Shown: in pieces, positions 23,307 through 35,280 of the stretch | Layout of the letters: every line of letters begins with the position of its first letter | Numbering within the stretch: the stretch's first letter is position 1 | Assembly: GCF_034190915.1 (NCBI RefSeq) | Contig: NW_026947486.1 | Location: forward strand, 102,901,123 to 102,965,122 | Direction of reading: 5' to 3' | Length of the DNA: 64,000 nucleotides | Origin: Cavia porcellus | Taxonomy: Eukaryota; Chordata; Mammalia; Rodentia; Caviidae | Made by a program: the position numbers and the translations under genes | Notes under the pieces: generated by a model | Databases searched by the model: none | What the model saw: only the letters and a program-made list of their open reading frames with translations | What the model was told of the DNA's origin: nothing

Positions 23307-24400
23307 ATGGAAGAAACAAAAAGTATGAGAAGAAGGAGCAACAAGAAAGGGTCCTCAGTCCCCAATCCTGAGAACACTGATCCAGAACAGGTAAATGCAA
23401 AGGAGAATGAGGACAGAAAACATGCAATATCAGACACAGCACCAATAGAAATAAAGCAATATCTCTGGAGCCTCATAGATGAGTTCAAAAGTGAAGTATT
23501 TAATGAAATAAAGCAAGATATAAGCACAATAGTTAGAGAAATGCTAAGCACCGCCCAAGAAAAAAACAGATGGTGGAATGGAAGAACAGAAAAAAGGGGA
23601 GAATTGTTTGATGGAGAAAATAGAGAAAGCATACAATATGTGAAACAGGTTCAAAGAGATTACCAGGAAACTAAAAACTCTATTGAAAGCTGGCATAACA
23701 GCTTGAAAGAAACTAAGGATAGCTTATCTGAAATGGAGGGCAGATTTGTAATGTGGGAGCATGAAATGAAAAACGTCTTAAAAATAACAAAGAAACAAAC
23801 AGCAATAATACAAAGACTAGAAGATGATAAGAGGATCTATAACTTAAGAATTAAGTACATAAAAGAAGAAGTAGGGACACAAAAAAATGAACTACAAAAG
23901 CTACTCACAGAAATAATCCAGGAGAATTTTCCTAATTTAGCAAAAGGTAAAGATACTCAGTTATATGAAGCATACAGGACCCCAGCCACGTACAACCCAA
24001 ACAGAGCAACACTCAGGCATATAATAATTTAAATTCCAGAAATCCAATACAAGAACAGAATATTAAAAGCCATCAGAGACAAGAAACAAATCACTTACAA
24101 GGGAACACCCATCAGAATTACAGCAGATTTCTTGACACAAACCATCAAATCATGAAGAGCGTGGGGGGAAATAATTCAAGCTTTGAAAGATAATAATCTT
24201 CAGCCAAGATTGTTATATCCTACACAACTACCCTGGAAATTGATGGAAAAACAAGGTGCTTTCAGGATAAAGAGGAACTAGGAGAATATGCAACCACCAA
24301 TTCAACTCTACAGAGAATACTGCAGGATATTCTAAAAAAGAAAAATAGGAAGAATCCAGAATTAGTGGTAGAGAGGCCACAATGAATGGAGCAGAAAACA
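23307..24400 (+). pseudogene. L1 ORF1 with premature stops
   Basis: 241 codons are open from the ATG at 23307: disordered, basic N terminus (SNKKGSSVPNPENTDPEQVN), coiled coil (about residues 50-165) and RRM-like domain (YNLRIKYIKEEVGTQ to ATLRHIII). A TAA follows RHIII at 24030. The C-terminal domain continues in the same frame after the stop (IPEIQYKNRILKAIRDKKQ) with one more stop (TIKS then TGA at 24151) and then a small indel. The protein would have been a trimeric RNA-binding chaperone of L1 RNA, but this copy is dead. Confidence 0.88.
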
Positions 24401-25309
24401 AAATGAAGAAGACAAACTGACAACTAATGACAGAAAAGAGCTCAACAGAAATGAGGCAGAGAAGACTGGATGATAGGAACAGCTATTTTGGAGAAAATGA
24501 TGTCTTAATAGGTAATACTGATTTAGTATCATCTTGTTTTGAAGTCTCATCAAGCTTTTGTTCTGTCTCCATTGGTCTAAACAGGTTGTATCATATTGGG
24601 TTTTATTATGTATGATAGTATAAGCAAAAACTTTTATAGAGAAGGAGATTATACAGAAACCATTGTTCATTTTCTGTTAGTTGATTCTAAATACCCTGTA
24701 ATACTGTCATTCTCTTAAATGGTTTTACATTGTTTTGATATATTTGATGCTACAGTATATGAAGTTATACTCAAAGATTTCAAGGAAAGAGACAATATGG
24801 TAACTACTTTTATGTCGATATTATCTTGTGGTGAAACGCTATTTTGCTTAAATGGTTATGTTTTAAACTGTGCTGTTTTGCTGCTATGCCCTGTTTTACC
24901 TCAATCTCCATTTTATTATTTAATTTTTAATTTTTATCCTTTTAATTAATGGAAAAATAAATAAAAAAATAGCAGGATATATTATAGTAACCCACTTTTA
25001 CTTTCCATTATCTTGATTAAAGCCCAGTGTAGCTCTCACCATCTTGTTTTGACTGATGTCCCTCTATTCTGTTTTGCTTGATAGTACCAGGTTCGAAAGT
25101 TTAGGCAACAGCTGTGAAGATATTGGGATTCATTATGACGCCCATTCTGGTTGACTATTACCTACTTTTGAAGACCTGCAATGTGTCCCATGTTTTGGTT
25201 TTGCCGATTTTGTTCTTTACTGTTTTGTTCAATTTTATTATAACTGATGATATATGCAATTCTATTTTAGATAGTGGATGGCATTATGGTAACCATTGTT
25301 GATCACCTT

Positions 25310-25441
25310 TTTTTCCCCACTTTTTTTATTTAAGGAGAAAAGAAAAAAGAAGTGAAAGGGTACAAGTTATACAGATTTACAGAAGAAAAAATGAACAGTA
25401 GGAAATCACTAGTTAATGGATTACATATTGCCATCTTAAAA
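25310..25441 (-). mobile_element. 5'-truncated half-L1 3' tip, 132 bp
   Basis: The + strand shows a T-rich tail and the antisense of the family's 3' terminus ('GGGTACAAGTTATACAGATT', 'AGTAGGAAATCACTAGTTAA' less one base). An exact 9-bp duplication GATCACCTT flanks it (25301-25309 and 25442-25450). It lies inside the 3' region of the larger plus-strand copy. Confidence 0.85.
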
Positions 25442-25792
25442 GATCACCTTGTATTATGCTTTTACATTATCTATTATGTCCACCCTTTTGATTTGACTGA
25501 CTCTGTTCTGTTATGTCACATTTGGTTCTAGTCTCTTCCAAAAAAGTAATAAGAGCTGTGGGAGCAACAAAACCCAAAATGTGTAATTGTCATTGTACAA
25601 AAGAGAGGAAAAGAAAGTGCTCTAAACGATATAACTGCATGTATATTTAAGTGTATAAGATAGACAATGATATTACTGAGTTTCGTTGGATCATTGAACA
25701 GAACTGTTTGCAGTCTCACTGTTGGAATGTCCACTTTATAAGCTTTAAATTTGTAACTTTAACAACTATATCTAAGATGACAATATGTAATC

Positions 25793-27442
25793 CATACCCT
25801 TCAAAACTCTCTCTCAAAATTAATGGAGAAATAAGATGCTTCCAAGACAAGGAGGAACTGTGGAAGTTTCTGGCTACCAATCCAACCCTACAGAGAATGC
25901 TGAACGACATTCCAGAGAAAGAGAGGAAGGGATATCAGGATTCCAGCAACAGTGGCAGAGAGGCCTCAATGAACGGGGCAGAGAGTGGAATGAGGAAATA
26001 AGGTGGACAAATTATAGCAGAAAAGTGGCATAGCAGACATGAGGCAGAGACGGTAAGAAATAGTCTTTAGTATAGACAGCTCTGAAACACTATAAAAAAA
26101 GGCAGAGGTCCTTATTAATAGTGTATCAGGATTTAAAAGACACAGTAGTCTTATCGCCATATTTACTTTGAATTTAATTTGTTCTGGTCTGTCCACTCAT
26201 GTCAGATTTGAGGGCACAGACATCTGACCTAAAAATAGCAGGTTATACCATGGTAAGTATCCTTACTTTCCTATTAACTTAAACTGAAATCCTGTATTAC
26301 TTACACTGTCTTACTATGACTGATCTTAATTGAATCCGATTCATAAGACCATCGGTTGGCCTTGGATGATTTTATTTGAATTTGGTATGCTTGTTAGTAT
26401 CAACCCTAAAAGTAGAGGCAACTACTCTGAAGATGACAAGATGTAAAGGATATCCATACTGGTATTAATTATTAACAGCTCTCAAATCCTACAATGCTTT
26501 CAAAGTTGTGTTTTTATAAAAATAGGTAATACTGTGTTTAACTATATTAAGCCAATGTTGTGGACAAATCTATTGAAAATAACAAGAGAAAACATAGTAA
26601 CTACGGAAGATCACCTATATTGTGGTCTTATATGTCTTATCCATTGCATGTTTTTCTAGGAATTTGTTTTGCTGTCTTGTTATGACTTGTTTTTCCATAT
26701 AATACAGACAGGATAGATATACATATGTAGAAATTCACACATGAGTTTTTTAAAAAAAATTATTTACGGGAACAGATTATATAATGCAAGATGTAATGAA
26801 CAGATACTCTAAAGAAGAGATGCTAAGAAACCCAATGCTAATTTTGTAGCATTATGATATAAATTCTAGCAATACTATTGTTTGCTGAGTAGAATGACTT
26901 AGTCTGGTCTCTTGAGTTCAATTTCAGCATATGTAGAGATGGGGACGGCTACCACTAAGAGAATGAGAGATGCAATGGTATTTATTATTGTCTTCCCTAA
27001 TGTTGGATCTTTAAGACCTAAAAACCCTTCATCATCCTGTAATGATTTGATTAGTTCTATAATATGCAATAAGTATATAATGTGGGTGAAGTTGGGGACA
27101 ACTATTTGTAAGAAACTAGAGACAGTTAGATAGACAGTGAAGATCTCCAGTGGACTTGCTTTGAAATCTGTATTTCTTTAAATTGTATTTTTAACTGTTC
27201 TGTTATGTTTAATCTTACCCTCTTTGAGATGTAAAACAAGTGTGTAGGACTGATAACCATATTAGTGAGTTTTTGTTCGATCATTGAGCAGAACTGTTTG
27301 CAGTGTCACTTTTTGAATATCATTTTAAATACTTTAATTTTGTAAGCTGAACAGCTGTTTCTAAGAAGACAATATGTAACTTATCAATCAGCAATTTCTT
27401 ACCATTTGTTTTTCTGTAATTTTGTATTATTTCTACCCTTTT
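25793..27442 (+). mobile_element. Half-L1 fragment: ORF1 C terminus plus 3' region, plus strand
   Basis: It begins abruptly inside the ORF1 C-terminal domain (YPSKLSLKINGEIRCFQDKE in frame, 25796 onward, stop near 26000). It continues through the tandem 3' units and ends at 'ATTTCTACCCTTTTT', just short of the A tail. Its first ~575 bp recur in inverted orientation at 27445-28020. The left junction with the 3' region of the outer copy (after 'GACAATATGTAATC') has no obvious target-site duplication. Confidence 0.8.
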
Positions 27443-27803
27443 TATTCAACCGATGGTCTTATGAATCGGATTCAATTAAGATCAGTCATAGTAAGACAGT
27501 GTAAGTAATACAGGATTTCAGTTTAAGTTAATAGGAAAGTAAGGATACTTACCATGGTATAACCTGCTATTTTTAGGTCAGATGTCTGTGCCCTCAAATC
27601 TGACATGAGTAGACAGACCAGAACAAATTAAATTCAAAGTAAATATGGCGATAAGAGTACTGTGTCTTTTAAATCCTGATACACTATTAACAAGGACCTC
27701 TGCCTTTTTTAATAGTGTTTCAGAGCTGTCTATACTAAAGACTATTTCTTACCGTCTCTGCCTCATGTCTGCTATGCCACTTTTCTGCTATAATTTGTCC
27801 ACC

Positions 27804-28930
27804 TTATTCCCTCATTCCACTCTCTGCCCCGTTCATTGAGGCCTCTCTGCCACTGTTGCTGGAATCCTGGTATCCATTCCTCTCTTTCTCTGGAATGTAC
27901 TTTAGCACTCTCTGTAGGGTTGGATTGGTGGCCATGAACCCCCACAGTTCCTCCTTGTCTTGGAAGCATCGTATTTCTCCATTAATTCTGAGAGAGAGTT
28001 TTGAAGGGTATATGAGTCTTGGTTGCATATTATTTTCTTTCAGGACTTGGAATATTTCTCCCCATTCCCTTCTTGACTTAAGAGTTTGTGTTGGTAAGTC
28101 TGTTGTTATTTTGGTAATTTTCCCATTGTAGGTAATCTGCTTCTTTTCTCTGGCTGCTTTTAATATTCTGTTCTTTTGGTGGATTTCTGGAATCTTGATT
28201 ATTATATGTCTAGGCATAGATCTGTTTTGGTTGTAGGTAGCTGGTGTTCTGTATGCCTCTTTTATCTGGATATCATTTCTTTTTGCTACACATGGGAAAT
28301 TTTGCTTTAATATATCTGTGCATATTCTTTATATTTCATTTTTGGTTGCTCCTGCTTCCTCACATTCTTTATTCTTAAGTTATGTATCTTTTTGTCATCT
28401 TCTAGCCTTTGAATTGTTTCTTTCTGGTTCCTTGTTATTTTTAAGAGGTTTTTTCTTTCACAATCATATGCCATAAATCTCTCTTCAAGTTTCAGAAGGC
28501 TGGCTTTAGTTTCTGTCAGGATATTTTGCCAGTGTTCAATGGAGTTTTTAGTTTCCCGGTAATCCCTTAGGATCTGTTTCATGTATTCTAAGTTATGTTT
28601 AAATTCTTCTTCAGAAGTTTCTCTTTCTTTTCTGATTTCCTCAGTTCTTCCATCTGTGTTCTCTTGGGCGGGGCTTGTCATTTTTTTAATTAATCTCTTT
28701 ATATCTTGCCTCACTTGGATCAGAAGTACAGCTTTAAATTCATCTATGAGGTCATGGAGGTATTTTTTAAACTTGGCTGATGCTGTGTCCAGTATTGGAT
28801 GGTTACTGTGCTTGTTCTCTTCAGTATTTACTTCTTCTGGGCTTATTTTCTCATTTTGGGCAGCTGGAGTTTTTTTTTTTTATTATTTTTATCTCTTGTC
28901 ATATTTCTGGTTTCTTTCAGACTGGAGTGT
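27804..28930 (-). pseudogene. L1 ORF1, frameshifted
   Basis: Two long frames cover it. 28714-28307 encodes the coiled coil and the start of the RNA-binding part (MRQDIKRLIKKM to IHNLRIKNVR). 28217-27804 encodes the RRM-like end and C-terminal domain (RHIIIKIPEIHQKNRILKAA, LKENNMQPRLIYPSKLSL). A frameshift near 28320-28360 and an A-run expansion near the start (28867-28881) inactivate it. Confidence 0.85.
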
Positions 28931-29170
28931 CCTGGGGGTCTCTGGCCCTCTCTGTATTGCTTAGGGCCTTTCAGAAGTGTGCTGGCTTGAGTTTTTGCTG
29001 TCCTCCCCAATTTGCTGTTATCTGGGGTAGGCTGGGATGCAGGGACGGTGCAGGCTAGCCTCCAGCCTCTGTGCCAGTCAATCCGTAAATTAGGCTGTAC
29101 TTTCTGGATGTCACAGAGTTGCGCCTATTTTGTATCTGCTTATTGGGCCCCAAGCAGAGGCTTGCTTCAG

Positions 29171-29530
29171 CCCCAGCAGATCCTGCCAGTTCTCTCTGTG
29201 CCAGAAGCAGCTGACTAATGTCACCACGGCACAGGGTTCTGCCCAAATCCCAGCTCTTCTCTTCCAGACCTTTCTGTGCCTGGAGCACCAGGACAGCAGG
29301 TCTGCCCAATTCCAAGATGTCTTCCATTAGTTCTCTGTATGACGCTGAAGCCAACACGGCATCAGGCTCTGCCCAATTTCAAGATGTCCTCCACATCTAC
29401 AGGGCCAACTTGGTGATGTCACCGAGCTGCAGGTTCTGCCCAACTCTAAGATGTCTTCCGCCAGACTCTCTGTGTTATTGATGTCCCCGTGGTGGCGGGC
29501 TCTGCCCAGTTCTAAGATGTTCTTTGGCCA
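29171..29530 (-). repeat. ~67-bp tandem monomers in an L1-type 5'UTR
   Basis: The + strand motif TCTGCCCAA/G followed by 'TTCCAAGATGTCTTCC'-like sequence recurs at about 29236, 29301, 29368, 29435 and 29501, spacings of 65-67 bases. The array lies upstream of ORF1 in the minus-strand copy. Tandem 5'UTR monomers act as promoters in mouse L1 families. A similar role here is inference. Confidence 0.75.
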
Positions 29531-30027
29531 ACCCCAGCAGTCGTGGGACCCAGTCCCCAGTACTCACCAGGGCTCAGTGCAGATCCTCCTCTTGAGTCTA
29601 CTGCACACCACAACGCTTGCTCTCACTGCACTCCTGGCACAATGTGGAATGGTCAGAAAACTGCACAGCATTCAGCTTCAGAGCTCCAGAGCCTTTCACA
29701 AACTCCTCTGCTGCAGCGGGGCAGTCCTGGCTCCTTCTCAGGGTCCTGGGTCTCAATTTCCAGCAGCCACCAAAAGCCAACACAGCTTTTCCTGTTGGGT
29801 CCACTGGTCAGTTTGCTGCATTAAAGGCACGGGATTTGCAGCCTGCCCTTATCAGCCTTCGCAGTCTCAGCATGACTTTAAATCCTCCAGCCGTGCTGTC
29901 TTGGTTAATAAGAATCGTTATCCATTCATCTGGCCCTCTCCATGTTGTCATATTCTAGCATCTAATATGATTTCTCCAGAGAGACTCTCCACGCAATCCC
30001 TTAGCAAGCCGTTATTTTAGGATCCCG

Positions 30028-30981
30028 GTAACTACTTTTATGTCGAGATATCTTGTGGTGAAATACTATTTTGTTTAAATGGTTATGTTTTGACCTGCAC
30101 TTTTTTGTTGTTACGCGCTCTTTTATCTCAATCTCCTTTTTTATTATTTACTTTTTTATTTTTATCTTTTTGATTAAGGAAAAAATAAATAAAAAATAGC
30201 AGGATATATTACAGTAACCCACTTTGATTTCCTATTAACTTGATTTAAAACCCTGTATTGCTCTAACCATCTTGTTTTGACTGATTTTACTCTATTCTGT
30301 TTTGCTTGATAGTACCAAATTCAAAAGTATAGGCAACAACTGTGAAGACAATAAGGTTCATTATGATGCCCATTTTGATTGACTATTATCTTCTTTTGAA
30401 GTCCTGTAATGTCTCCAATGTTTTGTTATTGGTTTTGTTATTTACTGTTTTGTTCAATTTTATTATAACTGATGATATAGGCAAATCTTTTTAAGATAGC
30501 AAGAGGCATTATGGTAACCATTGTTGATCACCTTGTATTTTGTTTTTACATTATGTATTATATCCATCCTTTTGATTTGACTGACTCTGTTTTGTTATGT
30601 CACATTTGGTTTTACTCTCTTCCAAAAAAGTAATAAGAACTGTGAGAGTAATAAAACCCAAAATGTATAATTGTCATTGTACAAAAGAGAGGAAAAGAAA
30701 CTGTTCTAAAGGATATAACTGCATGTATATTTAAGTGTATAAGATAGATAACCATATTACTGAGTTTTGTTGGATCATTGAACAGAACTGTTTGCAGTTT
30801 CACTGTTTGAATGTCCACTTTATATGCTTTAATTTTGTAACTTGAACAACTATTTCTAAGATGACAATATGTAATCTATCAACTAGTGATTTCGTACTGT
30901 TTTTTTTCTGAAATTCTGTATAACTTATACCATTTTTCTGTTTTTTTTTCTCCTTAAATAAAATTAAAAAAAAAGAAAAAA
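30028..30981 (+). mobile_element. 3' region and tail of a half-L1
   Basis: It repeats the sequence of 24797-25792 and continues to the family 3' end ('CTGTATAACTTATACC', 'CTCCTTAAATAAAATT') with an A-rich tail at 30963-30981. It carries several ~150-bp units; anchor phrases related to GGTAACCATTGTTGAT recur at about 30028, 30212, 30366 and 30512. Confidence 0.82.
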
Positions 30982-30996
30982 AAGAGAAGTTATATT

Positions 30997-31983
30997 GAGG
31001 AAGAAGTGATTGGTTAAGTGTTCCAAATGGAGGTGGCACCATGCTAAAAAGCCTTTAAAACAGCAGTCTGGGTTCTTCCAAGAACAGAGAAATGGAAGAT
31101 GGCAAGAAAGGGAGGATGGTCAAGTGTCAATAGTGATATCACAAATTTAAGGATTGGACAGCTCTCATGGAGATCTTATAAAGTACATTAACTATTTTAA
31201 GGAATTTAGATTTTATTGGAGTGATTGAATTTTGGGAGAGTGTGAAGAGGATGATACTGTTATTCCTCTTACTCGAACATTTTAATAATTTCATACTTCC
31301 CTCACTGCATGAATCTAAACTCATTTGGTGTTTGGGGTCCTCCATAGTGTGGTCTCCATAGTGTGGATACTACTGTGTGTTCTATGACTCTCAAAGCTGA
31401 ATCACTAATTTCAAGCTTGTCTTCTCTTGACTTTTTCAGCATGTGTTCCAAACCCAGGTGGAATTTATAGGAAATATTATGCATCTTTTGCATCCTTCAG
31501 AGTGCTAAGTTGATGGATCACTTTGAATTGCATAGAGATAAGAGACACCATCATGGAATAATTTTTAAAATCTATTTTTAAATTAAATCATGTATATCAA
31601 AAAACTTCCATGTACATTCTGGATGATATTCATACCATTAAGTTGACAAAATTAGTACAATCATAAAATATTTGTTATCTGCTTTCTAGAACTGTTTTTT
31701 AAGAAGCACTGTCTGCTTGAGAGGCTTAACAGTTACTCATACATACTGAGAATAATTGAGCGTTCATCTAAAGATCTTCCTAGTGGCCACCGCATTTCTG
31801 TTTCGTGCTTTATTGCAGTTAATTCTTAACTGTTTCTTCACTTTTTAACATCCCTCCCTATTTTAGATTATTTCCTTAATAAAGTTTTCAAAGTGGGATG
31901 ACAGGATCAAAACACATGAATACTCTCATGGCTGTTTAAACTTTTCTGCATTCAGCAGAGTGTGTTGGTTATACAGTCTTGGC
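30997..31983. other. Unique sequence, no gene recognised
   Basis: No repeat family or coding signature recognised. Confidence 0.5.
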
Positions 31984-31997
31984 TGGTATTATTATTA

Positions 31998-32417
31998 TTT
32001 TTTGTGCCATCACTTTTTAATTTTAAAGGGAATGAAACAAAAAAATAAAATGGAACAAAAAAAGTGAGAATAATATTAGATTTCAAAAACAAGTCAGAAA
32101 TCCCCCATAGTTTCTATATTGCATATTGTTGTCCTCTAAATAGATGCGTACTGGCTTTAGGCCTGCAATGTCAATCAAACAATACAAGCATTAAGTTGTT
32201 TTTTTAAAATTCAGTAACTATTATCTCCACCTGCTTTTCTTTGAATCAGCTGCTTGATTTCCAGGACTAGGGGCAGAGGAGGCTCTTCTTGTCTCCCAGC
32301 ACACATGCAGGCTGGCTTGTGAGGGAGTTGCCTTCTTGGTCATCCTCCTGGCCCTCATGGCTACTGCTGGCTCACAGGAGGGGGTTGGCTTCTTGGTTCT
32401 CCTCCCAGCCCACAAGT
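31998..32417 (-). mobile_element. L1-derived mini-element, second copy (5' repeats joined to 3'UTR)
   Basis: On the minus strand a GC-rich head (32417-32225) with three loosely repeated units around 'AAGAAG' and 'GGAGGATGACC/GGAGGAGAACC' joins 3'UTR-type sequence ending in a T-run on + at 31998. The middle block 'TCCCCCATAGTTTCTATATT' (32101-32120) corresponds to 'TCCCCCATATCTGCTATACT' (2106-2125) of the first copy. The flank TGGTATTATTATT occurs on both sides (31984 and 32418), but the ATT repeats weaken it as proof of a duplication. Confidence 0.5.
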
Positions 32418-32696
32418 TGGTATTATTATTTGTAAAAATAAGTGAAAAAAGCTTTTTCTTTTTCTTCGTGTAGTATGTGAAAAAATGGCACTTCGTTGTT
32501 TTTTTCTCAATTTTGAAGCAAAGGGAAGTGACATGCACTGTGGCTGGTATTCTGTTATGTGATTTTCATTTGGTAGCACATTACAGATGTGTAATTACAA
32601 GTCAAAGTAGAATTCAAGGGACAGTGAGGGGGGCATAAACCACAGTATACCAAGAAAGGGTACTAGTAGAGAAATCTATATTTTATAAAGGTAAAT

Positions 32697-33092
32697 GTCA
32701 TAGTTACTTTTCTCTTATCACTGTGACAAAATACCCAATGCCCAAAGTTAAGGGAATAAAGGTTTATTTAATACAAAGTTTGTAAAGGTTTCAATCCATA
32801 ATTGACTGGCTCTAATGCAGGGTAGCATGGAAGAGAAAAGTTCAGGGCAGACACACTGCAGCAAAGCAACAAGGGGAGGGTAACCTTAACAGCATATTTC
32901 TGCCCTATTATCTTTCCAGACTACTGAGATTAAAGTGATACCAGGTGAATAAGTATATTGATATAGTAATCAACAACCCTTAACCCTAGCACCCTCAATC
33001 CTAGCATAACAGCATGAATCAATTGCACATTCTTGATTCTGCCACTTATGACTGTGTAAGACTTTATGGGGATATCTAGACAAAAACCATAA
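32697..33092 (+). mobile_element. Solitary ERVL-like LTR (~396 bp)
   Basis: It starts TGTCATAGTTACTTTTC and ends AAAACCATAACA, i.e. TG...CA with short inverted ends. 'CACTGTGACAAAATACCCAA' and 'AAGGTTTATTTAATA' are typical of ERVL/MaLR-related LTRs. The 5-bp flanks GTAAA and ATAAA agree at 4 of 5. No internal viral genes lie beside it. Confidence 0.6.
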
Positions 33093-33521
33093 CAATAAAT
33101 GAATTTTATTTTAAGTTGGGGGACTTACCCAAAATCCTACTTAATTTTAGATGTCAATAAATGAGTTCAAGCAGTGGAAAGTTCCAGCCTGGAGACATTT
33201 GGAAGCTGAGGTATCACAGTAATGTATTTCTATTTTCATGTAAGTGGTGTAAAGTCACAATAACCACTTAAGATCTGCCACTTGGGTTTCCTGCTCTGAA
33301 AGCCTGAGATGTTGTCTTGTATGATGATAATGGAATTTATAACTTAATCTAAACTTTGGCTGGCATGGCTAAATTGGTGTGGTAAATTAAACAGTTTTTA
33401 TGAAGATATGTATGTATACATGTGTAATTTAAAAATGCTTGCATTTCACTATAGCCTATTATTCTAGAGCAGTGGTTTTCAACCAGGGGTAATTTTGCTT
33501 CCCAAGAAATATTTAGAAATC
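33093..33521. other. Unique sequence, no gene recognised
   Basis: No recognisable feature. Confidence 0.5.
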
Positions 33522-33536
33522 TCTAGAAATATTTTT

Positions 33537-33658
33537 TGGTTTTTGTCTTTTTTGAGACAGGGTCCGACTATGCAGTTCAGGCTTGTCTTAAGCTCACAAT
33601 CCTCCTGCCTCAGTCTCCCTAGTGCTAGGATTACAGGTGTATGTGACTGTGTCTGGCT
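33537..33658 (-). mobile_element. B1-type SINE, minus strand (monomer without the internal duplication)
   Basis: 'TTTTTTGAGACAGGGTCCGA', 'GTTCAGGCTTGTCTTAAGCT' and 'GTGCTAGGATTACAGGTGTA' are antisense B1. Flanking duplications TCTAGAAATATTTTT (33522-33536) and TCTAGAGATATTTTT (33659-33673) differ at one base. It is shorter than the other B1 copies here because the GGCTGGCCTTGAACTC block occurs once. Confidence 0.9.
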
Positions 33659-33673
33659 TCTAGAGATATTTTT

Positions 33674-34399
33674 GACTGTCATGACTATGAAGATGAGGTC
33701 ACTAAATATTATTGTGTAGTTAAACATTTTACAGTGTACTGGACATCTTTCACAATAAACAGTTACCCAGCTCGTTCTTCAGTAGTGTTGATGTTAAGAA
33801 ACTTTAGGATGAACTAATTTTTAATTTCACATTTTGTTAGTAGTTAATGCTGTTTTTAAAGTACAGCTTTGGGCATTCCAAGAGATTATGTTTAGAATCT
33901 GAGGACTCAGAATCTCCAGTCACTGGGCAGTGATTAAAGCCAATGTGATACTAAAAGCTTTTAAGAACCAGAAGAAATATTACCAGAGCACTTTTCTGTT
34001 AGATTTCTCACTAAGTGTCTGTGCTATGGAAATGTTTTTATTCATTAAAAGAAGCTAATGAAGTTCAGTATATCCTGAGAGTCTACTGTGTAATATTTAA
34101 TCACTAAATTAAAGTGAAGAATTCATGTTCTCACACAGAGCAAGATGAAATAGAATGTACTGAAGGAAATGTCCAATTAGCTTAATGCACAAATGTTAAT
34201 TATAATGGGCCTTTTGTGTTTAATTATGTTTTATTATACTAAGTTATTGCTCTCTCTACCTTGTTAAAATTTTTAACTCTAAAAACCAAAAGATCAGAAA
34301 GAGATAAAGATCTGTTAATGCTAATTATCACCCAACCAACAAGTATTTATTAAATTTCTTCTATAGGTTTGGCAATATACTAACTGGGAATATGGAAAT
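33674..34399. other. Unique sequence, no gene recognised
   Basis: AT-rich, nothing recognisable. Confidence 0.5.
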
Positions 34400-34640
34400 A
34401 TTAATATATGATACTATTTGATTTTTATTGAGTTGATGATATGCCAGCTATTAGATATGTTTATCAAATTTAATTTTCACACTTGCAATAAGGAAGAAGT
34501 CACATTACTCTTATTGCAAAGACCAGGAAACCAATGCCCAGAGAGATGAGTTGTACAAAGTCACTCAGCAAGTAAATGAAGAAGCCATGATTCATTTAAA
34601 TGAAGGTTGGTCTGACTCCAGATTTTATTCCCCCGACTAC
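34400..34640 (-). mobile_element. MIR SINE relic, minus strand
   Basis: 'GACCAGGAAACCAATGCCCA', 'AGTTGTACAAAGTCACTCAG' and 'AAGTAAATGAAGAAGCCATG' follow the reverse complement of the MIR core. A 61-codon open frame over it is an artefact. Confidence 0.7.
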
Positions 34641-35107
34641 TGCAACTCTCCTCAGGAAAGAGGCACTTTATTTGCATTGGAGTCAAACCACAACCAAAGG
34701 GTGCCATCAAAATCCTATTTGTGGTCCCATATTTGACTAGGTGAACTACTCTTAATAGGAGGAAGTAAGACTTGTATATATAATGCAGTATAATGTTACC
34801 CTCAAGAATGTGTCATGACAATAGAACATCTCAAGTCTTTCCCATGTCACCTCAACTCTTCTTTTAAAAACAATAGAGGGACATTATTCCCTATAGCTAC
34901 ATTATTCTAGGGTGAAGTGGGTAAAAGCCAATGTAACTTCTTGAATAATTCCATTTTGATTTCAGTTTATATTTATGGACCAAAGAAAGTGCTAGGTTCT
35001 ATAGGCAACAAGACAGTTTTGTGTGGTCAGAGAGATGAGAAAAGTCTGGGTCCTAATTTCAGTGCAAGTGATTATTGACCACTCTAGTTCTGGGCCTTGT
35101 ACGGGCA
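34641..35107. other. Unique sequence, no gene recognised
   Basis: No recognisable feature. Confidence 0.5.
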
Positions 35108-35280
35108 AGTATTCTGGTTTTTATAGATCATCTTTTTTATTTCAAAGAGAATGGAACTAAATGAAATGAAACATAATAAAGCCAATCAGAATAGAATAAT
35201 GAAAGCAATACAGGACTTCAAAACGTGATAATAGGAAGTTGAAAATGGCTACAGTAATATGCTTGTTATCTTCAAAATAG

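Larger units (their letters stand above)
27445..30027 (-). mobile_element. Half-L1 copy, minus strand, 3' end missing
   Basis: On the minus strand: a long 5'UTR (30027-28940) with ~67-bp monomers, a decayed ORF1 (28930-27800), and the beginning of the 3' region to 27445, where it meets the inverted plus-strand copy head-on at its 3' side. No polyadenylated end is present. The region 27445-28020 is a near-exact reverse complement of 25793-26370. Confidence 0.8.
22571..30981 (+). mobile_element. Full-length half-L1 (ORF1 only), interrupted by further copies
   Basis: The 5' end GACTTCCAGGAGAATGTGGC (22571) is of the same type as the two other full copies at 51736 and 57576. The order is 5'UTR (22571-23300), ORF1 (23307 to about 24400), and a 3' region of ~150-bp units (24440-25792), with the 3' end and A tail at 30028-30981. 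Target-site duplications AAGAGAAGTGATGTT (22556-22570) and AAGAGAAGTTATATT (30982-30996) agree at 13 of 15 positions. There is no ORF2 between ORF1 and the 3' region. The interior 25793-30027 holds other half-L1 pieces, and about 1 kb of the 3' region is present twice (24797-25792 and 30028-30900). Confidence 0.8.

Noticed and set aside
23240..23632. 130-codon minus-strand frame
   Set aside because: Antisense of ORF1 in the 22.6-kb half-L1, same artefact as above.
25793..28020. Ordinary twin-priming inversion of a single element
   Set aside because: Twin-priming inverts the 5' part upstream of the 3' part without long duplication. Here the same ~575 bp are present in both orientations and the order of parts is wrong.
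29451..30020. 189-codon open frame on the + strand
   Set aside because: It runs antisense through the monomer-bearing 5'UTR of a minus-strand half-L1. The composition is Ser/Pro/Leu-rich with no family resemblance.
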